From Atopsyche davidsoni (taxonomy: Eukaryota; Arthropoda; Insecta; Trichoptera; Hydrobiosidae), in assembly GCA_022113835.1 (NCBI GenBank), contig JAILWY010000013.1, forward strand, positions 15,176,001-15,240,000: 64,000 bases of DNA, written 5' to 3'. Below are positions 36,126-50,168 of the stretch, one piece after another. A program made the position numbers and the translations under genes. Under the pieces are notes generated by a model that ran no database searches, was not told the origin of the DNA, and worked only from the letters and a program-made list of their open reading frames with translations. Every line of letters starts with the position of its first letter. Position 1 is the stretch's first letter.

Positions 36126-39090
36126 AAAATTATATATACACAAAAAAACTAGTAGTAGCGGGTGTTTTTCGATGTTTTGGTCTCAGTACTGGGTCTGAAA
36201 CGTCCGAAAATCTCCGAAATTGACAAATATATTTGATAAACAAAACCAGTTCTTATAAGACATGATATTTATTACAATTTTAAATAGCACATTCAAAATA
36301 ATAAGTCTATTTTAATGAAATGAAATGATGAACTGATAAATATTGAATTTTCAACAAAATCTCATAACGAGCTCATAAAGGCTGACAAAAATATATACAA
36401 TTACAAAAATTCATTCTTCTTTGATGAATTTAGAAAATCGCTGAACCAATCTCTGGGTTCGAAAATTTTTAAGGCATTATTAATTAAGCAATAAAATGAT
36501 GTAGTAATTAATTCCTGTCGTATACATGCGCCGTATTCAACTGTGCAAAAATTCAAACCGATATATGCAAATCTGAAATTTAACACCTAGCAGCGAGATA
36601 TATTTAGAAATTGAAACATTATTAAATGAATTTAGGCTAAAATGATTTTTTCTATAACATAAAGCTTGAAAATAATTATGAAATATAGTACCACTGTTAC
36701 TTAGCAACAATTTGAATCGTTATGTGCAAGTGTGGAAACAATGATTACTTAAATAAATATAATTTAAAATATTGCTCAAATACCATGATACTACAGCTCA
36801 ATTGGAAAATATATAATGTTGAATTAATAGGCATGGGGAGGTGGTTACGGAATTTATCTGTGTCGTGATAAAAAAATCAGAAATTTTTCATTGTTTTATG
36901 GGTGAAAGTTTTATAAATAAAAGGGGATTCTTTTTAAGGTGAAAAATACAGATAGTTAAATTTTTTTAAATAATGGGATTCTTTTCAGTTCATTTTAAGT
37001 GAAAATATTGTTTTTGAGAGCGGATTCTTAATAGAGACCAGTATTATTCCTTTTCCTAAAATAACACCTCCCAAGGTTTGTCTAGAATTACTAAAAGCTG
37101 ACAGTTCCACCCCAGAACTGGACTCTCTCAGGCGTGAATAGAACACTAACAGGGGCAGTAAGTAGGGTTGGATTTTATATAGAATTTTCTCGGAGAACAT
37201 AGTCTTATGTTATATATAATACAATAAAAACATATACACAGGCGTATATAAATTCGAATACCCAAAAACGATATAATTTACACGATTAACTATAAACGAT
37301 AAAAGATAATATGTTTAAAGCTTTGAGTTATAAAATAATTTAAAGAATAAGTAAATGAGAATTTTTCAAATATAAAATATAAGAGGTTTTCTCAAATATA
37401 AAATAATATTTTGAGAATAATTAATGAAATTTTGAGATTCTTCTTAATAAAATAAAATTTCAATTAGTTATCTACGTGTAAAAATTTCAATTAGTTAACT
37501 GGCTAAATGTGTAATGCCGTGTTCTTGAAGATATATTTTTTTTTAATGTCTTGGATTAAATACTTAATACAATTGACAATTATTTAAAATTTAAAAAATG
37601 TTACTTTTTGTGAAAAGGAATATATAACATCACTTTTAAAATGCCAATTATTAATACTGATTATAAATGAATTAAAATAATAAGTTAATACCATTAAGTA
37701 TATGTCATAAGTATTGGTTAAAAAAACAATGTTTTAAAAAGATAATAAGTATCAATCCGTTATTGTGATGGTTGTTTATATTTTCATTCACAAATTTGAT
37801 GAAAAAATATTAATTGAATAAATATTTTATATTACATTATATTTTTTATAAAGGTTTGTTCAAACTATATTTAAAAGTTATGAACAACTTAGTTTATTCA
37901 TATTTAGCTATACAATAAATTGCCTAGCGATACAATTAAAAATGAACAATATCGAAACCTATCTGAACTTTCTGATGGAGATTGACAAAAGTAGAAATCT
38001 TTTAATTATACTCAGAAATTATTATGATTTCAACGACAGCGGTTAAATATTTATTTATTTTGTGGTATATTATAAGTGTAAATTATTTTAAATACTCAAA
38101 AATTGGTATTCTTTTTTTAATATCTGTAATGTCTGTCTATTTAAAATCTATTATTTGTAAATTGACGTTTTTTTTAAATATAATTTAGGCAGCATCAAAA
38201 AGTTTCTGAGATTTTTTAGATCAACAACTTTTCCGGCGCTTTTTTTAATTTTAATTAATCGATAATAGTGTTTTGATTTTTTTTTACAATTTTAAGTAAA
38301 ATTTAGCAGTTTAAAATAATTCAAAATATGTCCTCCTTTTTATTTATTTGTGAACATCCCTTAACAGGAATTCAGCTGCCTAGGGGATATATGTATGAAA
38401 AGAATTTTTATCAACGCGTGTAGTTTGTCACGCGATATTCACTTGTGAGCTACTGTCCCTTTTATTTTCTTTATTTTACGAAAATACTGCATTTATGTAT
38501 ATATCTACCATAAACTGATTTAATTGGTTAAACTCCATAAAGAATGTAAATATCCAAATGACTTGAAGATTACTTTCATTCTTGAAAAACGAAAGTGCTT
38601 ACAGACAAATATAACTGATTGCTCCTAGCATTTAAGCCATATGTTGTACATGTTATTAATAATATACGTGATGTTTTTTAATACCGATAAAACATATGAA
38701 TTCACTATAGTTTTTGTTCATAATAGAGAAGAATGTTTACTAACTTCTGAGCCATACTAAGAAAAATTATCTTAGCTCTTAAAATATATGAAATTTACAC
38801 TTTTCACTGAAAACTGCATCAATATGCTAATACAAATACAAAATACCAAAAAATATTCAGTAATGAAACCTTTTCTAATTAAGTGCTTAATCATTTAGAT
38901 ATACAGCTCATAATTCTCGAGCGAGAATAATTTTGTGAATATTTTAATGAAATTTCTATGGATTTTATCAAGTTCATTAAAAAAAAATAATATGGATATT
39001 CAATTTTAAGAAATGAAGGGCTTCTTTGTTATTTAGCGAAAATTCAAAACGAAGCAAAAATTTTCTGAATTCACAGAACGAGTAAAAGAT
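36126..39090. other. No gene seen
   Basis: AT-rich, with scattered short frames and no motif. Nothing supported. Confidence 0.5.
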
Positions 39091-39114
39091 CGAGAGAGAG
39101 AGAAAGAGAGAGAG
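39091..39114. repeat. (GA)n microsatellite
   Basis: A short GAGAGA run with one GAAAGA interruption lies next to the ambiguous exon patch at 39176-39247. Confidence 0.85.
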
Positions 39115-39175
39115 ACGCTGTGTGAATGAAACATCACGTTTCGTCCTGACCGGATATAGAGCTTAGCCTCGGAAA

Positions 39176-39247
39176 TCATTTGTCGGGAGTATCGATCTTC
39201 TTGAAATGCTGGATTTCCTGAAAGCCGAGCTGAATGAAAAAACAAAA
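39176..39247. CDS. Candidate short exon, strand ambiguous
   Basis: Two exon models overlap in a GC-rich patch downstream of a GA-rich microsatellite. Plus strand: an ATG at 39206 opens 14 codons (MLDFLKAELNEKTK) ending exactly at a perfect donor GTAAGT (GT at 39248); the same frame is open further upstream, reading FVGSIDLLE. Minus strand: a strong acceptor with a long pyrimidine tract ending CATTCAG at 39230 leads in phase 0 into 17 codons (LGFQEIQHFKKIDTPDK) and a TGA at 39176. The plus model would be a first or internal coding exon, the minus model a last exon. Neither peptide is recognised, and the two cannot both be constitutive. Confidence 0.22.
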
Positions 39248-42200
39248 GTAAGTCATTAAAAACAAAATTTAATTAAAATTTTGAGATTTAAATTACACTT
39301 GGAGTAATATTCTAATACAAGCAAAAATATATAAGTTCATTGAATTAAATTATATAATTTAATTTTGAAAATACTATACTCTTGAGATGTAGGTTTGAAT
39401 CTTTCCTGTGTCTGAAAAAACACCGTCTGACGAGTTCTATCATAAATAAATATGAAAACAAGTATATTATTTGAAATACAGCATTTAAGACAAATTAATT
39501 AATAATGCGACTACTATCATTACTTTCTGCCATAGGTCATAAGAAAAAAAAACCTTGAAAACCTTTTATGTGGAATTGGTGGGATTCAAACTTGTTGGTT
39601 TGTTTGTTTTTTTCAAGTTTTACAGTTATGAAGTGTTTTCTAAAAAATATGGATTTCTTCAAGATCATTAAATGAAAAATTGAAACAAGAGCTTTTTATG
39701 AATGTTCTTATTGATTTTTAATGTTTTAATTGCAATTATTACTCCAAAAGAAGAAATTTAAAATAATTTAATTTTGATATCTCTCGATACTGAGAAAAGA
39801 TTAAATGATTTATTACTTCGAGTATAATGAACAATTTATAGTTTTTACAAAGCATAAAAAAAATATAGCACGTATTCGCTGGTATTCAAAATTATATTTC
39901 ACTCGTAAAAAGCCAAACGTAACGGATACAGAGATTATATCCTACTTGGAATATCAAATTCCTCTGAGACTCTTTATTACATAATACAAGTTAAAAAAAC
40001 GTTTACCATTAAAGCCGAAAAGGAGACAATTTTTTTTTAATAGGCAAGTTATATAAAAAATGGCTCTGTAATTGAATATTTTTGGTCTCACTCTAAGCAA
40101 TTTTATCACTAGAAAATTCCGTAAAAACTATGCACAAAAAAAGTATTCCTATGAAAATTATTTTAATCTAATTCGTCAGTTTATCTTTAATGCTACGAAA
40201 AACAAACTAATCTGTAGTTGTAATTGTGTCATATTTAAAAGCTGTGTTGTTTTTATTTTGTGAATGCCCTTATAACGGTTTGGCTAAAATCTGTATCGTG
40301 CATCTACAAGTAATTGCATTTATGGTATCGCGTGGAGCTTTTATACTCGATGACTTTGTAATAATAAAGTTCTACAATTGCCTTAGTTTATTAAATTTAA
40401 AAAATTCATTTACATTGAAACAATTTTTTTCGCCCTAAATTTCATTTATCCCCGACAAACTAGTAAAAAATTTAATAATCAATTATAAAACAATTTTGTA
40501 AGCGCTTTCTCCTCTCAAAGGCTTCTTCACACTTGAAAATTCCTTAAAAAACGAAAACGCTGAACAATAAAAATTATCGTAATTTATATTGACTGGACTG
40601 GACATTCGTGATCAATTTTTTTTTTTCAGTTACGAATGGGGAAAATCGCTAAAGTATTTTTTAAAAATATTAATTAATTAATGACGATATGAGATCTGTC
40701 ATAGTGATTTTCAACAGTGAAATATAATCTGTACTTTGCAATTTATATACACGTGTTGTGTTTTTGTCGTGCCAAAAAACTTGATCACTATCAGCAAATA
40801 TAAATGATTACAACAGCTCTTTAATGAGTTGTTTCCGTTTCCTCTTTTTAATACTTCTGAGCTGTTAAAAGCAACCGCAGTTAAAAATAACATTTGCTTC
40901 TACTATGCTGTTACAACATTACCAAGATTATGAATTACTATATTTTTGCCAACTTTCATATAAATTTAATCCATCAACTGTGTTCTATAATAAATCATAC
41001 TGTTAAACCCAACAGTTTGTAATATTCTTGTCACAAAATAAACTTTCTTGACGTTAACGTGGGTTTGTGAAATTGATATTGAAATTCGATTATTTCATAA
41101 TAGCTAAGAATTACGAATTAAATATTGCACATTTTGGATCTTTATATATATTTGAATAGATTGAATCCAAAAATGTTGAAATTTAATTAATTTCGAAATT
41201 ACTTGCACGAGTTAAATGGCTGGTGTTGGATTAACACGACGAGTTTTGCCAATGCTTTGATTGTTTGAATCCATGAATCTGAATTAACTGAAACTCAACT
41301 CTGAAATGTGTTCAAAGTCCGAGGGTGTTACATATGAATCAATTTTGTGTAAATTAACATCACTAGCAGGTATTTTACTATGTGTAAAATACACAATATT
41401 GATGAAATCCATTCACTAATTAAACATTATTATTGTGGCCTACTCACATTGCTGCACAACCGACAATCGAACAGTAATTAATGTATAGCGTGTTCTCATT
41501 GAATGTCATATTTTTCTTGTTTTATATTACTTACATTTATATTTGTTATAATTCGAAGTAAGCGTGTTTTATTACTTCCTTAAATAATGCTTTCTTATAT
41601 ACAATTATCACAAATTTTACCGACATAATTCATCAAGCATGACATCAGAAATTCTTTTGATGAAGGTGATACTAAAAACTAACAATAGAACCGTTAAAAA
41701 CTTCACTATTAGTTCGATTAGATTTAAGACGACTTTATTTTGGTGATATTTTTAGAATGCTTATATTTCATTTTAGTATTCATTTCATGCATCGTTATGG
41801 CAAACTGCGATAAAAAAAATAAGTAAATAAAAATATATTTAAAATTAAAAATATATGCGAGGAGAGTTTTTTTTTTACGTGACATGGTTTTCTACTTTGA
41901 GGTTGGTAGTGCATTTTTTCTTAAACCAGCAGGCGATGATTGCAAATAGAAAAATCACCGTCGTAGTGCATTGTGCTGTTTAGTGAATTATAAACATATT
42001 TAAATTTATTTGACGGTTAAATTCGCTCAAAGTTGATGTACTTATAATTAACTCGTATAGTCTTATTTATTATTTATGCTCGTAAGCATTCAGAGAGACC
42101 ATAATTAGTGAGCCATAATCCGTATTTATGAACGATATTACTCGCTTGCCTGGTAAAGGTATCCATTAAATGATGTTTAAAACAACATTCCTTTGAATTG

Positions 42201-43259
42201 TTCGCTCATTTGTGTACCTTTGATGAATTAAGCGAAATACGGATATGATAACCATAATTATATATAGAGAATCTTGACTTTTGCAGCAGCAAATGAGCTT
42301 TAGGCTTAATGTAAATATCAATGAATATAATGTAAAATATCTGCCTGTGTAATTATCCGGTGCTCCATTTTGTGGTCCTCTGACTGTCTTGGATAAATAT
42401 TATTTTCTTTAGCTTTACATTTCAATTCGCTCAGTGAGATATTTGCACACGATGATATTCTATGAATGGTGACTGTCACTTTTGCTCCAGCCGGGATTTT
42501 ATAAAATGATTTTTCGATTCATTGTATTGCCCGCAAAGAAGGAAGAAGGATTCGCTTTTGGAGAGGGATTTGCGAGAAAAAAATAATAATTTATAATTAT
42601 ATTCTACTTATCAGGCTTGAAAAAAAATGTAAAAATAAGATAATAAACACATTCCACACCACATTCAAAGCATTTAAATTTGAATTGTAACGAGAGTGTG
42701 CTTCTGCGCAAATTTAAAATAATATGTAATCTTTTATTTTATAAGAAAGAACAGCAGAAAATTTTTTTTTTTACTTGTCATTAGTCCGTTATATATTTTT
42801 TACATTTGTATCAAATCAATATTCAGCGTATGTGACAGCAAACATGGTTTAAAATGTAGATAACTTCATTAGAAAAAAACATGAGCACATTGGTGTTAAA
42901 GTTATACGTTTTATTATTTTTGTTTTATACCACTATATAACGCTAGGAAATATATGTTGCTAAAATGTCTTATTTTTTTATAATCCTTGTTAAAATTATA
43001 ACTCAATAACAGCCATTAATATAAAAATAGCTGTTCGTTTTGTAATTATGCTGTGTTTTTGTTTAAATTCCTGACGTTTGGTTCCGATTCTGGGACCATC
43101 TTTAAAGATTTAAAATTCCTCGATGATACCTCTAGTACGTTGGGTATTTAAGCTTAAAAAGCAGCTTAACACCTCAGAATACAGGAAACCAAATATACAA
43201 GAATTACTTTTAGAATTATTATGAAATACACGAGTAGGATAAAAATGTATCTTTAGGAT
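39248..43259. other. No gene seen
   Basis: AT-rich sequence. A segment near 40639-40664 faintly resembles the Penelope terminus (GGGGAAAATCGCTAAAGTAT) but is too short to call. Confidence 0.5.
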
Positions 43260-43690
43260 TTATTGAATCGCGTAGATTTTCGAGATTAAATCACTGCGGG
43301 GATCCATTGACAGCACCCAAGTGCCTGGACTCGAAGATATCGAAGTTAGTTTCTCCGCAAAACCACCAGCTGTCCGCAAATACCCACCAAGTATTGATCC
43401 TTCTTGTACGCCTACAATTGTTGGTGTATTGACAATTGGCCGTATACTCGTCGGTTCTTCCACATACCCAATAAATTTGTGGTGTTTTAGTAATAAAAAA
43501 GTGGTGTATGTGTCTTGCACTCCGAGATGCCAGGGTATTTACCAGTGACTAGCGATGAGTGTAAAAATCATACTCAACGTAGGGTGGCTACTTATGTGAT
43601 GGATTTTGAAGATACGTTTGTTTTTTGTGAGAGATTTCCTAGATCAAATCTACGCCGGGAACCAATTGACAATATCTAAAAGCCTTAACT
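43260..43690. other. GC-richer patch with a diverged internal repeat and overlapping open frames
   Basis: The minus strand has an 86-codon frame (43520 to 43260; contains GYVEEPTSIRPIV and GSILGGYLRTAGGFAEK), and the plus strand also has a 75-codon frame. No family is recognised. A block near 43286-43330 (GATTAAATCACTGCGGGGAT) is repeated in diverged form near 43640-43685 (GATCAAATCTACGCCGGGAA). This may be an old, broken transposon or pseudogene. Confidence 0.35.
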
Positions 43691-46423
43691 ATATATCGAA
43701 GCGAAAACAATAAATATTTTTGAGTATTCGATTTATATCAAATGTGAGCATAATTTTTTTTAAAACCAATTTAATGTTTATGAAAATGCTATTTTTAAGT
43801 TATTATACATTTTTGACGGTATTTTTGGTGTTAAAACAATACTTTTGGCTTCCAATGATCTGGCAACATTGCCCGTTTATGATCAAATTTATTACTCACT
43901 GTACAAGAAGAGCTAACTGGTTTTTAAAAAAAAAAACTTTTATTACATGTATTCCAGTTTTATTATAGTATTAAGTTGTCGTCTTATTAAATGTTATCTG
44001 AAACAAGTTTTTGTAGTTACTAATGAAATCTTGTTGGATGTTATTATTATAATATATTGCTTATAAACAGGTTGTCAGGAATTCAGACAAAGATTTGTAT
44101 AGAATTTAACTTATACTCGTCCGTACATATAGAATCAATCAATGATTAAAAATTCAACCTTGTATATATAATTGGCATGCATAGAATCGTAACGGAGAAC
44201 TTGTTTGTGAAGTAATAAACAGACATTGGGAGTAAGTAAGCAGCTCCAGAACCGCTAATTAGTAACCGATAATTTAATTATGGTCTTTTATAGTTTGAAT
44301 CAAGTGAAATTACTGAAATAATTTCAATATGTCAATATGGATTGTATGCTTTTAAGTCAAACTAATATCAAAGAAATGAACTGTATGACTGTACTGTACA
44401 GTGATGACATCATAATTAAACTTATGAACATCTACTTTGGGCAATATTGGATATAGCTCGAGACTACTTTCTGCAATCTACATCAAATTTCTAATATTTA
44501 ATAAGTTTACTTGAGATTCAATGTTATGTTTTTAATTTAAAAAATAAATAATTTATTAAGAAATAAATTAAAACCACTGTATTTCGATGTTATGTCAACA
44601 AGGATTATTGGAATTAATAGCAATGCTTGGAAAATCAGTAATTCAAAGAAACCCTTAAAAGGCAAAAGCACTAACAAATGAAAATTGTACGGATACATTG
44701 ACTCCAGAATATTATCAATAAAACCAGTCTGTCGTGAATATATTAGTAAACATACAGTGAAAAGATATGTTTTTGGTTCAGATAGACCCAACCACGAAAC
44801 GGAATACATTGGTGTATTTCCTGTAGACCCAAAACACATATAAGGGAGGTCTCTTACATAATCTCTTCAGTTGGTTTGCTTGGCAGAGAACCCAGGATTA
44901 CAAGGATTTTTGAAGTCGCCCTGGAACCTAAACTAATCTAATCTTACAAACGTACGTCTTAATCCAACCTAACCTCACTTAATTTCTCCTATCTAACAAA
45001 TATAGTATATCCCGCAATAAATACACCGGGAGATTTCAAACTTGTTTAAGACATTTCTTCTTATCGATATGAAATTTACTTTATGCTTGAAGTTAATTAA
45101 ATAAATATCATTTCTTTAAATGCACTTAACAATTTACTTTGAATTAAATTCATGATTCATAACGGAGTTCTCTGACAGAACATCTCTCTTCCGGTAGCAT
45201 TTCTCCGATTCAGCGAAACTGCCAGATGCTGAATTTAACTTTGTATCCAACGAAACGCTTTAAACTTTTGACTTGAATAAGTTTGATTTCTTTGCTTTAG
45301 TATTAAATTTTTATCCAAATGATTTAAAGCTATAAAAAGCCATGTAAGTACGTATTTTTATAAAAGGACTATTAGTTTCACACGAATATAATCTTCTATC
45401 TATAAATGATTATCAAACCAAATCTCTTATTTTAAATATAATCATTTTGATTTACGACTCGTTTAATTATATTAGATTTATGCTAAAATTTTGAACGGTT
45501 TAATATTCGTAATTGTTTTTATCTGTTATTAATAACTTAATCTAATTGGAGACATTTGAAATAAGGATTATTAAGGCTTTTGTATATAATATTTCCTGAA
45601 ACACAATTGTTATTTTACATTTATTTTGTCTTATATTTTATGAATAGAAAATAAACCACTGATACATTGTAAACAAAAAAACAACAAGTGAGCATGTTGA
45701 AGTCATATCTGTGGAATTTAAATGTGTTTTTGTTTGTAAATTGAATATAAATTATCGAATGTGATCATCAAGTGAAAACACCAAAAACCTTTTAAATTTA
45801 ATTATTCAAAACAAAAAATATGCTAATTCTTGATTAAGTCATAATCTAAATGTTTTATGTAAATTTTTGAAACAATGAAAACACTCTTGGTACACTAATA
45901 AAACTCTAACTCAATCCTTACTTTCGCAATAAGACGCTGTCGTTTTTTGACTGCTGTGACTCTGAGGATGGATGAAAATTTTTATGGTTATATTCAAGTC
46001 TGTAAGTTGTATTGATATTTAATATAACCATGAAGTCGTTTAATATGTTAGTCGATACCCGATTAAATAAAAAAAACTTGAGTATTACGCTCGTTTAAAA
46101 AAAAAAAAAAATAATAATGCTGTTATTAAGAAGTTTTTGATTCAAAACTTACATGCTTTAAAAAAATGGTTTTCCTCAATCATTTTGTATCTCCATAAAA
46201 TAATGATAAAACATTACACGGAAGTATAAAATAGTTAATTTTATCAATATATCTTAATGAGTTATTATAAATAGTGATTAAATGTAAATGTTATTATCTA
46301 CGATTTTGAATTGATGTTTTTAATTTTGAGTTAGTGTGTTGCAGTTGACTTGTTTATAATTTTAAAATAGTACATTTTCACATTTCAGTATAAGTGTGCT
46401 TAGAACATAAATTATTTACTATG
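43691..46423. other. No gene seen
   Basis: AT-rich. A short CCTAA-containing stretch at about 44925-44990 is too degenerate to be a telomere-like array. Confidence 0.5.
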
Positions 46424-46463
46424 AAAGCATTGTTAGGTTTTATATAATGCCTAACAATGCTTT
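46424..46463. repeat. Perfect 14-bp hairpin
   Basis: AAAGCATTGTTAGG and its inverse complement surround a 12-nt loop, ending about 80 bp left of the Tigger-like MITE but outside its TA-bounded ends. Confidence 0.8.
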
Positions 46464-46546
46464 GCATGCCTCTGAGAAATGAGCGGTAATTTATTCTATT
46501 TTGGCTCGGAGCTACGCAATTTAAGAAACATTAAAAAACCGGAATA

Positions 46547-46946
46547 CAGTAATACCCCGATTTACGCGAGGAATACGTTAAGTGAAATTCGCGTATATTA
46601 AGGTTTACGATTAAACATACATACATAGTCAAAACTTAATACAAAAAAATACGAATCATTTGAATCAATCACTTTCTAATAACACTTTATGGAGTATTAC
46701 ATGGTATTTTTACTGAAAAATACATCTATTGTCTTTTGGGTAGCGTTTCTTTTACGTTCTTGTAAAATACGTTCATAACACTCAACCTTTTTTTTAATTA
46801 TTAAGAGAAGTCAATGACTACATTATGTTCATACACATTCTTAAGATAAGAAATTCGCGTAATGCGAGGCATTTTAACGCGAAATTTTAAATTCGCGTTA
46901 TAGTGAAACCGCGCATAACGGGGTCGCGTAAAGCGGGGTATTGCTG
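46547..46946. mobile_element. pogo/Tigger-like MITE
   Basis: The 400-bp unit starts CAGTAATACCCCGATTTACG and, inverted from the right, CAGCAATACCCCGCTTTACG, with TA on both sides (46545-46546 and 46947-46948). These ends are very close to the Tigger/pogo terminal consensus. Subterminal GCGTAA/TTCGCG-type repeats appear on both sides. There is no coding sequence, so it is a non-autonomous deletion derivative. Confidence 0.88.
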
Positions 46947-46959
46947 TATTTTAAAAGCG

Positions 46960-47130
46960 GATCCCCCAGCTCGCGTCTTTATCCGAGAGTAATCTGAAGG
47001 ATTACACTAACTAGTGGATTACAAGGGGTGCCTGCCGAGGTTCTTGAGGAGTAGAGGGGTGGCAAAGTTCGCAAACTGCAGGGTGTCACGCCAGGAGGCT
47101 TTGCTCTGGCGACTGACAACCTCATAGTCA
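46960..47130. other. GC-rich patch of unknown origin
   Basis: From GCGGATCCCCCAGCTCGCG to ATAGTCAAGAATATG the base composition is near balanced. An AATAAATAAA run follows at about 47160-47170. A truncated non-LTR element or SINE 3' end is possible; no motif proves it. Confidence 0.3.
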
Positions 47131-49920
47131 AGAATATGTATGAGAAAAACCCATTCATTTAATAAATAAACGAACTTGAACACGAAATGATTTTCCATGA
47201 TAACATTAAACTGTATTTATTTTAATAAATCCTATTTTTTTCAACAAAACCTCAATTAGGAACTTCAAATAAATTACGGGTTTTTGCAAAAATATTTATT
47301 CTTTTTTATAGTGGATATTTCATCATATAACTAGGTTGTGTTTATTTAAAATAAAAACATATTTTTTATAAGTATCGTAATAACGTAAAGTATGTTATTA
47401 TAAGTAACGTAATTATATTTTATACGCATGAAGATGACTTGTACAGAAACGATTTGTTCTTTTTGACTACCAATCTTTAATTTCTTATAGGCAACATATT
47501 ACTTAGTTACTTTAAATAAATTAATGTAAAAAACACTTTATTTTGTTTTATTTATTAATATTTCATTATTTAAGCTGTATTGATTTGAAATAAAAGCATA
47601 ATGTTATAAGTAAAATATGAACAATATAAATTGGTTCTAATATATCAATAAATCATGAGATTATTCCATTAATTTATAACTAAGATGCATAGTTTAAAAA
47701 TCGATTTATTTTGTGGTAAACGTATTAGCAATAGCTACGGAAATCGTTTTTCTGTTACTTCAAATATTTTTATGATTTGCTGTTTTATTTATGCTTAATT
47801 TATAATTTTATTGCTAAGATGCAATGTAACCAGTATCAACTTATTTAATGTCAAACGAGATTAAAAAACACGAGCTTCAAAAAGCCTTGATTATTATTTG
47901 TTTGCTTGAATGAGATTTGATTTACGAAGCTATGCGTACAGAATCATAATATTTTAAACTTTTTTTTAACAAAAACTATACTTTATTTGGTACCTTAGAT
48001 TAATTTGTTATAAATTTTATTAACAACAAATATTCGTTCTGTTTGATGATTAAGATATATAAAAATAGTTAAATGCCGATGGAAAATCGCTTTAATTTTT
48101 TTATTAAATATCAAAAACTAATCATAATTTCATTTGGATCATTTACACAATTAAACTAACCGAATAATTATAGTATTTGATGGTAATATAACGCCTATCA
48201 TTAGCTCTGAGAATTAAGTATTAAAAGATTAGTAGGCATTACCATTGTAAGTGCCTTCGAATATGTATACGTATAACACTTAAACTCAAAGCAATTATCC
48301 AGAATAAACCTTAAGTGTGGTTTACTAAAGAATAATTAATATTTATGACGCATCAGTATGCGTTCCGAATATTAGGAACATTTTTCTAATTTTTATAATT
48401 CTTGTAAGGTTTATACTGCATTTCTGCCTGTGTAGACTGCATGCCATTTGCGACTATATATATATTAATATATATTTATATTATATAATACAATATTATA
48501 TTATATATATATATATTTGGCCCGGGTCGCCTATATTTTTTGAGATGTGAAAATATTAAATTATCCTTAACACTTACGAGTATAATATATCTATTTAGTA
48601 AATTTTGAATTTTTCTGCGTCTTGGTCTTGATACTGAGATATCTCTAAAAAATCGGAAATATCGAAGGATTCAAAGTATAATGCAGCACGAAACTCAAAC
48701 ATGAAGTTAATCTGGTAATTATGGCGACACAAACCTACAAGAACGTTTGCTCTTGTGAATATATAAATAAGGTTAAATTTATGTAGGATTTGGTAGCTGC
48801 TGAATTCGATGATTTTAGTTATTGGGTGTTCAGCTGCTTGAAGCTATTCTTCCCCAAAGAAAAACCCGAAATCTCTTTGCTGGGAACTGTCTTAATGATT
48901 TTTTTGTATGTCATTAACTGCTATACTACAACAGTATCGTTGGTTGTACTAGGTGAGCAGCAGGAAATTTAAAGCAGCTTAACAACCAAGAACTAAATTC
49001 TTCAAAGGTTCGATTTATTTTTTAGAGTTCACAGTGCTCTCAGTTATACTGATGTGAGTGATACTGAGTGAACCTTCTGCGAGTAGTTGATTACCAGTTA
49101 ACGAAAGAAACAGTAGAAGAAAACAACTCTATTATTAAGAGCATGGCTTTACAAAGCTGAAATTTCTTTCATTCAACCCAGTGAACCGAGAGAAATCGCT
49201 GAAGTAACGGTATGCTCGCTTTGACAAAGAGAATTCGAGAGATTCAGATTTCTAAGGAGTTTCCGATGTGGTAGCAGTCTGCAGAAATCAACAAGAATTA
49301 TAATTGTGTAAATTGATCCTTCAAACGCGCCCGAAAAGTTGGTATTTTTCGAATTTACTTCTACGATTTCACTGTGAGAATTTCAGTTAGACTCTAGAAT
49401 AAAAGCTGATCTCTAAATTTTACTACGAACACTTTGAGTTCCTCAAATTTTAAACTTGGTGACGGCTAGTAAAAATATTTAATACTTTGGTAGCAGAGAG
49501 ATAGCAATAAATTGTAATTATTAGCGCTCTTGTTCTAGAAATACTTCATACGAGGTAATTAAAAGAAGAAAACGCTTTATATTAAAAATGAATTAAATTT
49601 TAAGTTATCGGAGTTTTAGAATTTGTTGAGTATTGAGTATTACAAACCAAGCCAAACGAGTGCCTTGGGTAAGTTATAAAGTCATCAAGGTTTATGTGTT
49701 CTGTTAATAACGAAATTACATTTCTGATTTCTAGCGAGAATTTTAGTTAGACTTTAGTGGGTTTAAAATTTTACTTTATATACTTGAAGTTTATCGAATT
49801 TAAATTGTTTAATTAAACATATAGTCGGTTAGCAAAATATTACTTAAATAAAAGGGATTACTTTTTAAAGGACTTCGTAATAATCTAATTGAACAAAAAA
49901 AAATTCTTATATATATTTCT
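47131..49920. other. No gene seen
   Basis: Includes the AT tract at 48455-48518 and a compositionally mixed segment at about 48790-49500, where a 60-codon frame (to 48972) shows no recognised motif. Confidence 0.45.
48455..48518. repeat. Imperfect (AT)n tract, partly palindromic
   Basis: A mix of AT dinucleotides, ATT and TAATAC units ends next to an isolated GC cluster (GGCCCGGGTCGCC). Confidence 0.9.
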
Positions 49921-50168
49921 TAAGAAATTCAATATTTTTGACAGAGAGTACTTGGTGGAATTCCATTTTAATATTTTGAATAAAAATACTTGAGTGATTT
50001 TCCACATTTTTGTTTTTATTAGTGACCGGTTTCGCCAACCTTTCACGTTGGCATTATCAAACAGAGTTTGATAGTGAAAGGTTGAAAGGTGAAAGGTTTG
50101 CGAAACCGGTCACTAATAAAAACAAAAATGTGGAAAATCACTCAAGTATTTTTATTCAAAATATATAT
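49921..50168. mobile_element. Palindromic Penelope-type remnant
   Basis: This is two inverted arms without the ORF: left arm from the end sequence (GACAGAGAGTACTTGGTGG) through ACTTGAGTGATTTTCCACAT and the hammerhead-like segment to about 50067, then the inverted right arm to 50168, which ends in an (AT)n run. The centre is rearranged, with partial repeats of GTGAAAGGTTG. It looks like a collapsed copy formed by deletion between inverted arms. Confidence 0.75.

Noticed and set aside
44925..44995. CCTAA-type stretch suggesting an interstitial insect telomere repeat
   Set aside because: Only one or two adjacent CCTAA units occur; the rest is degenerate.
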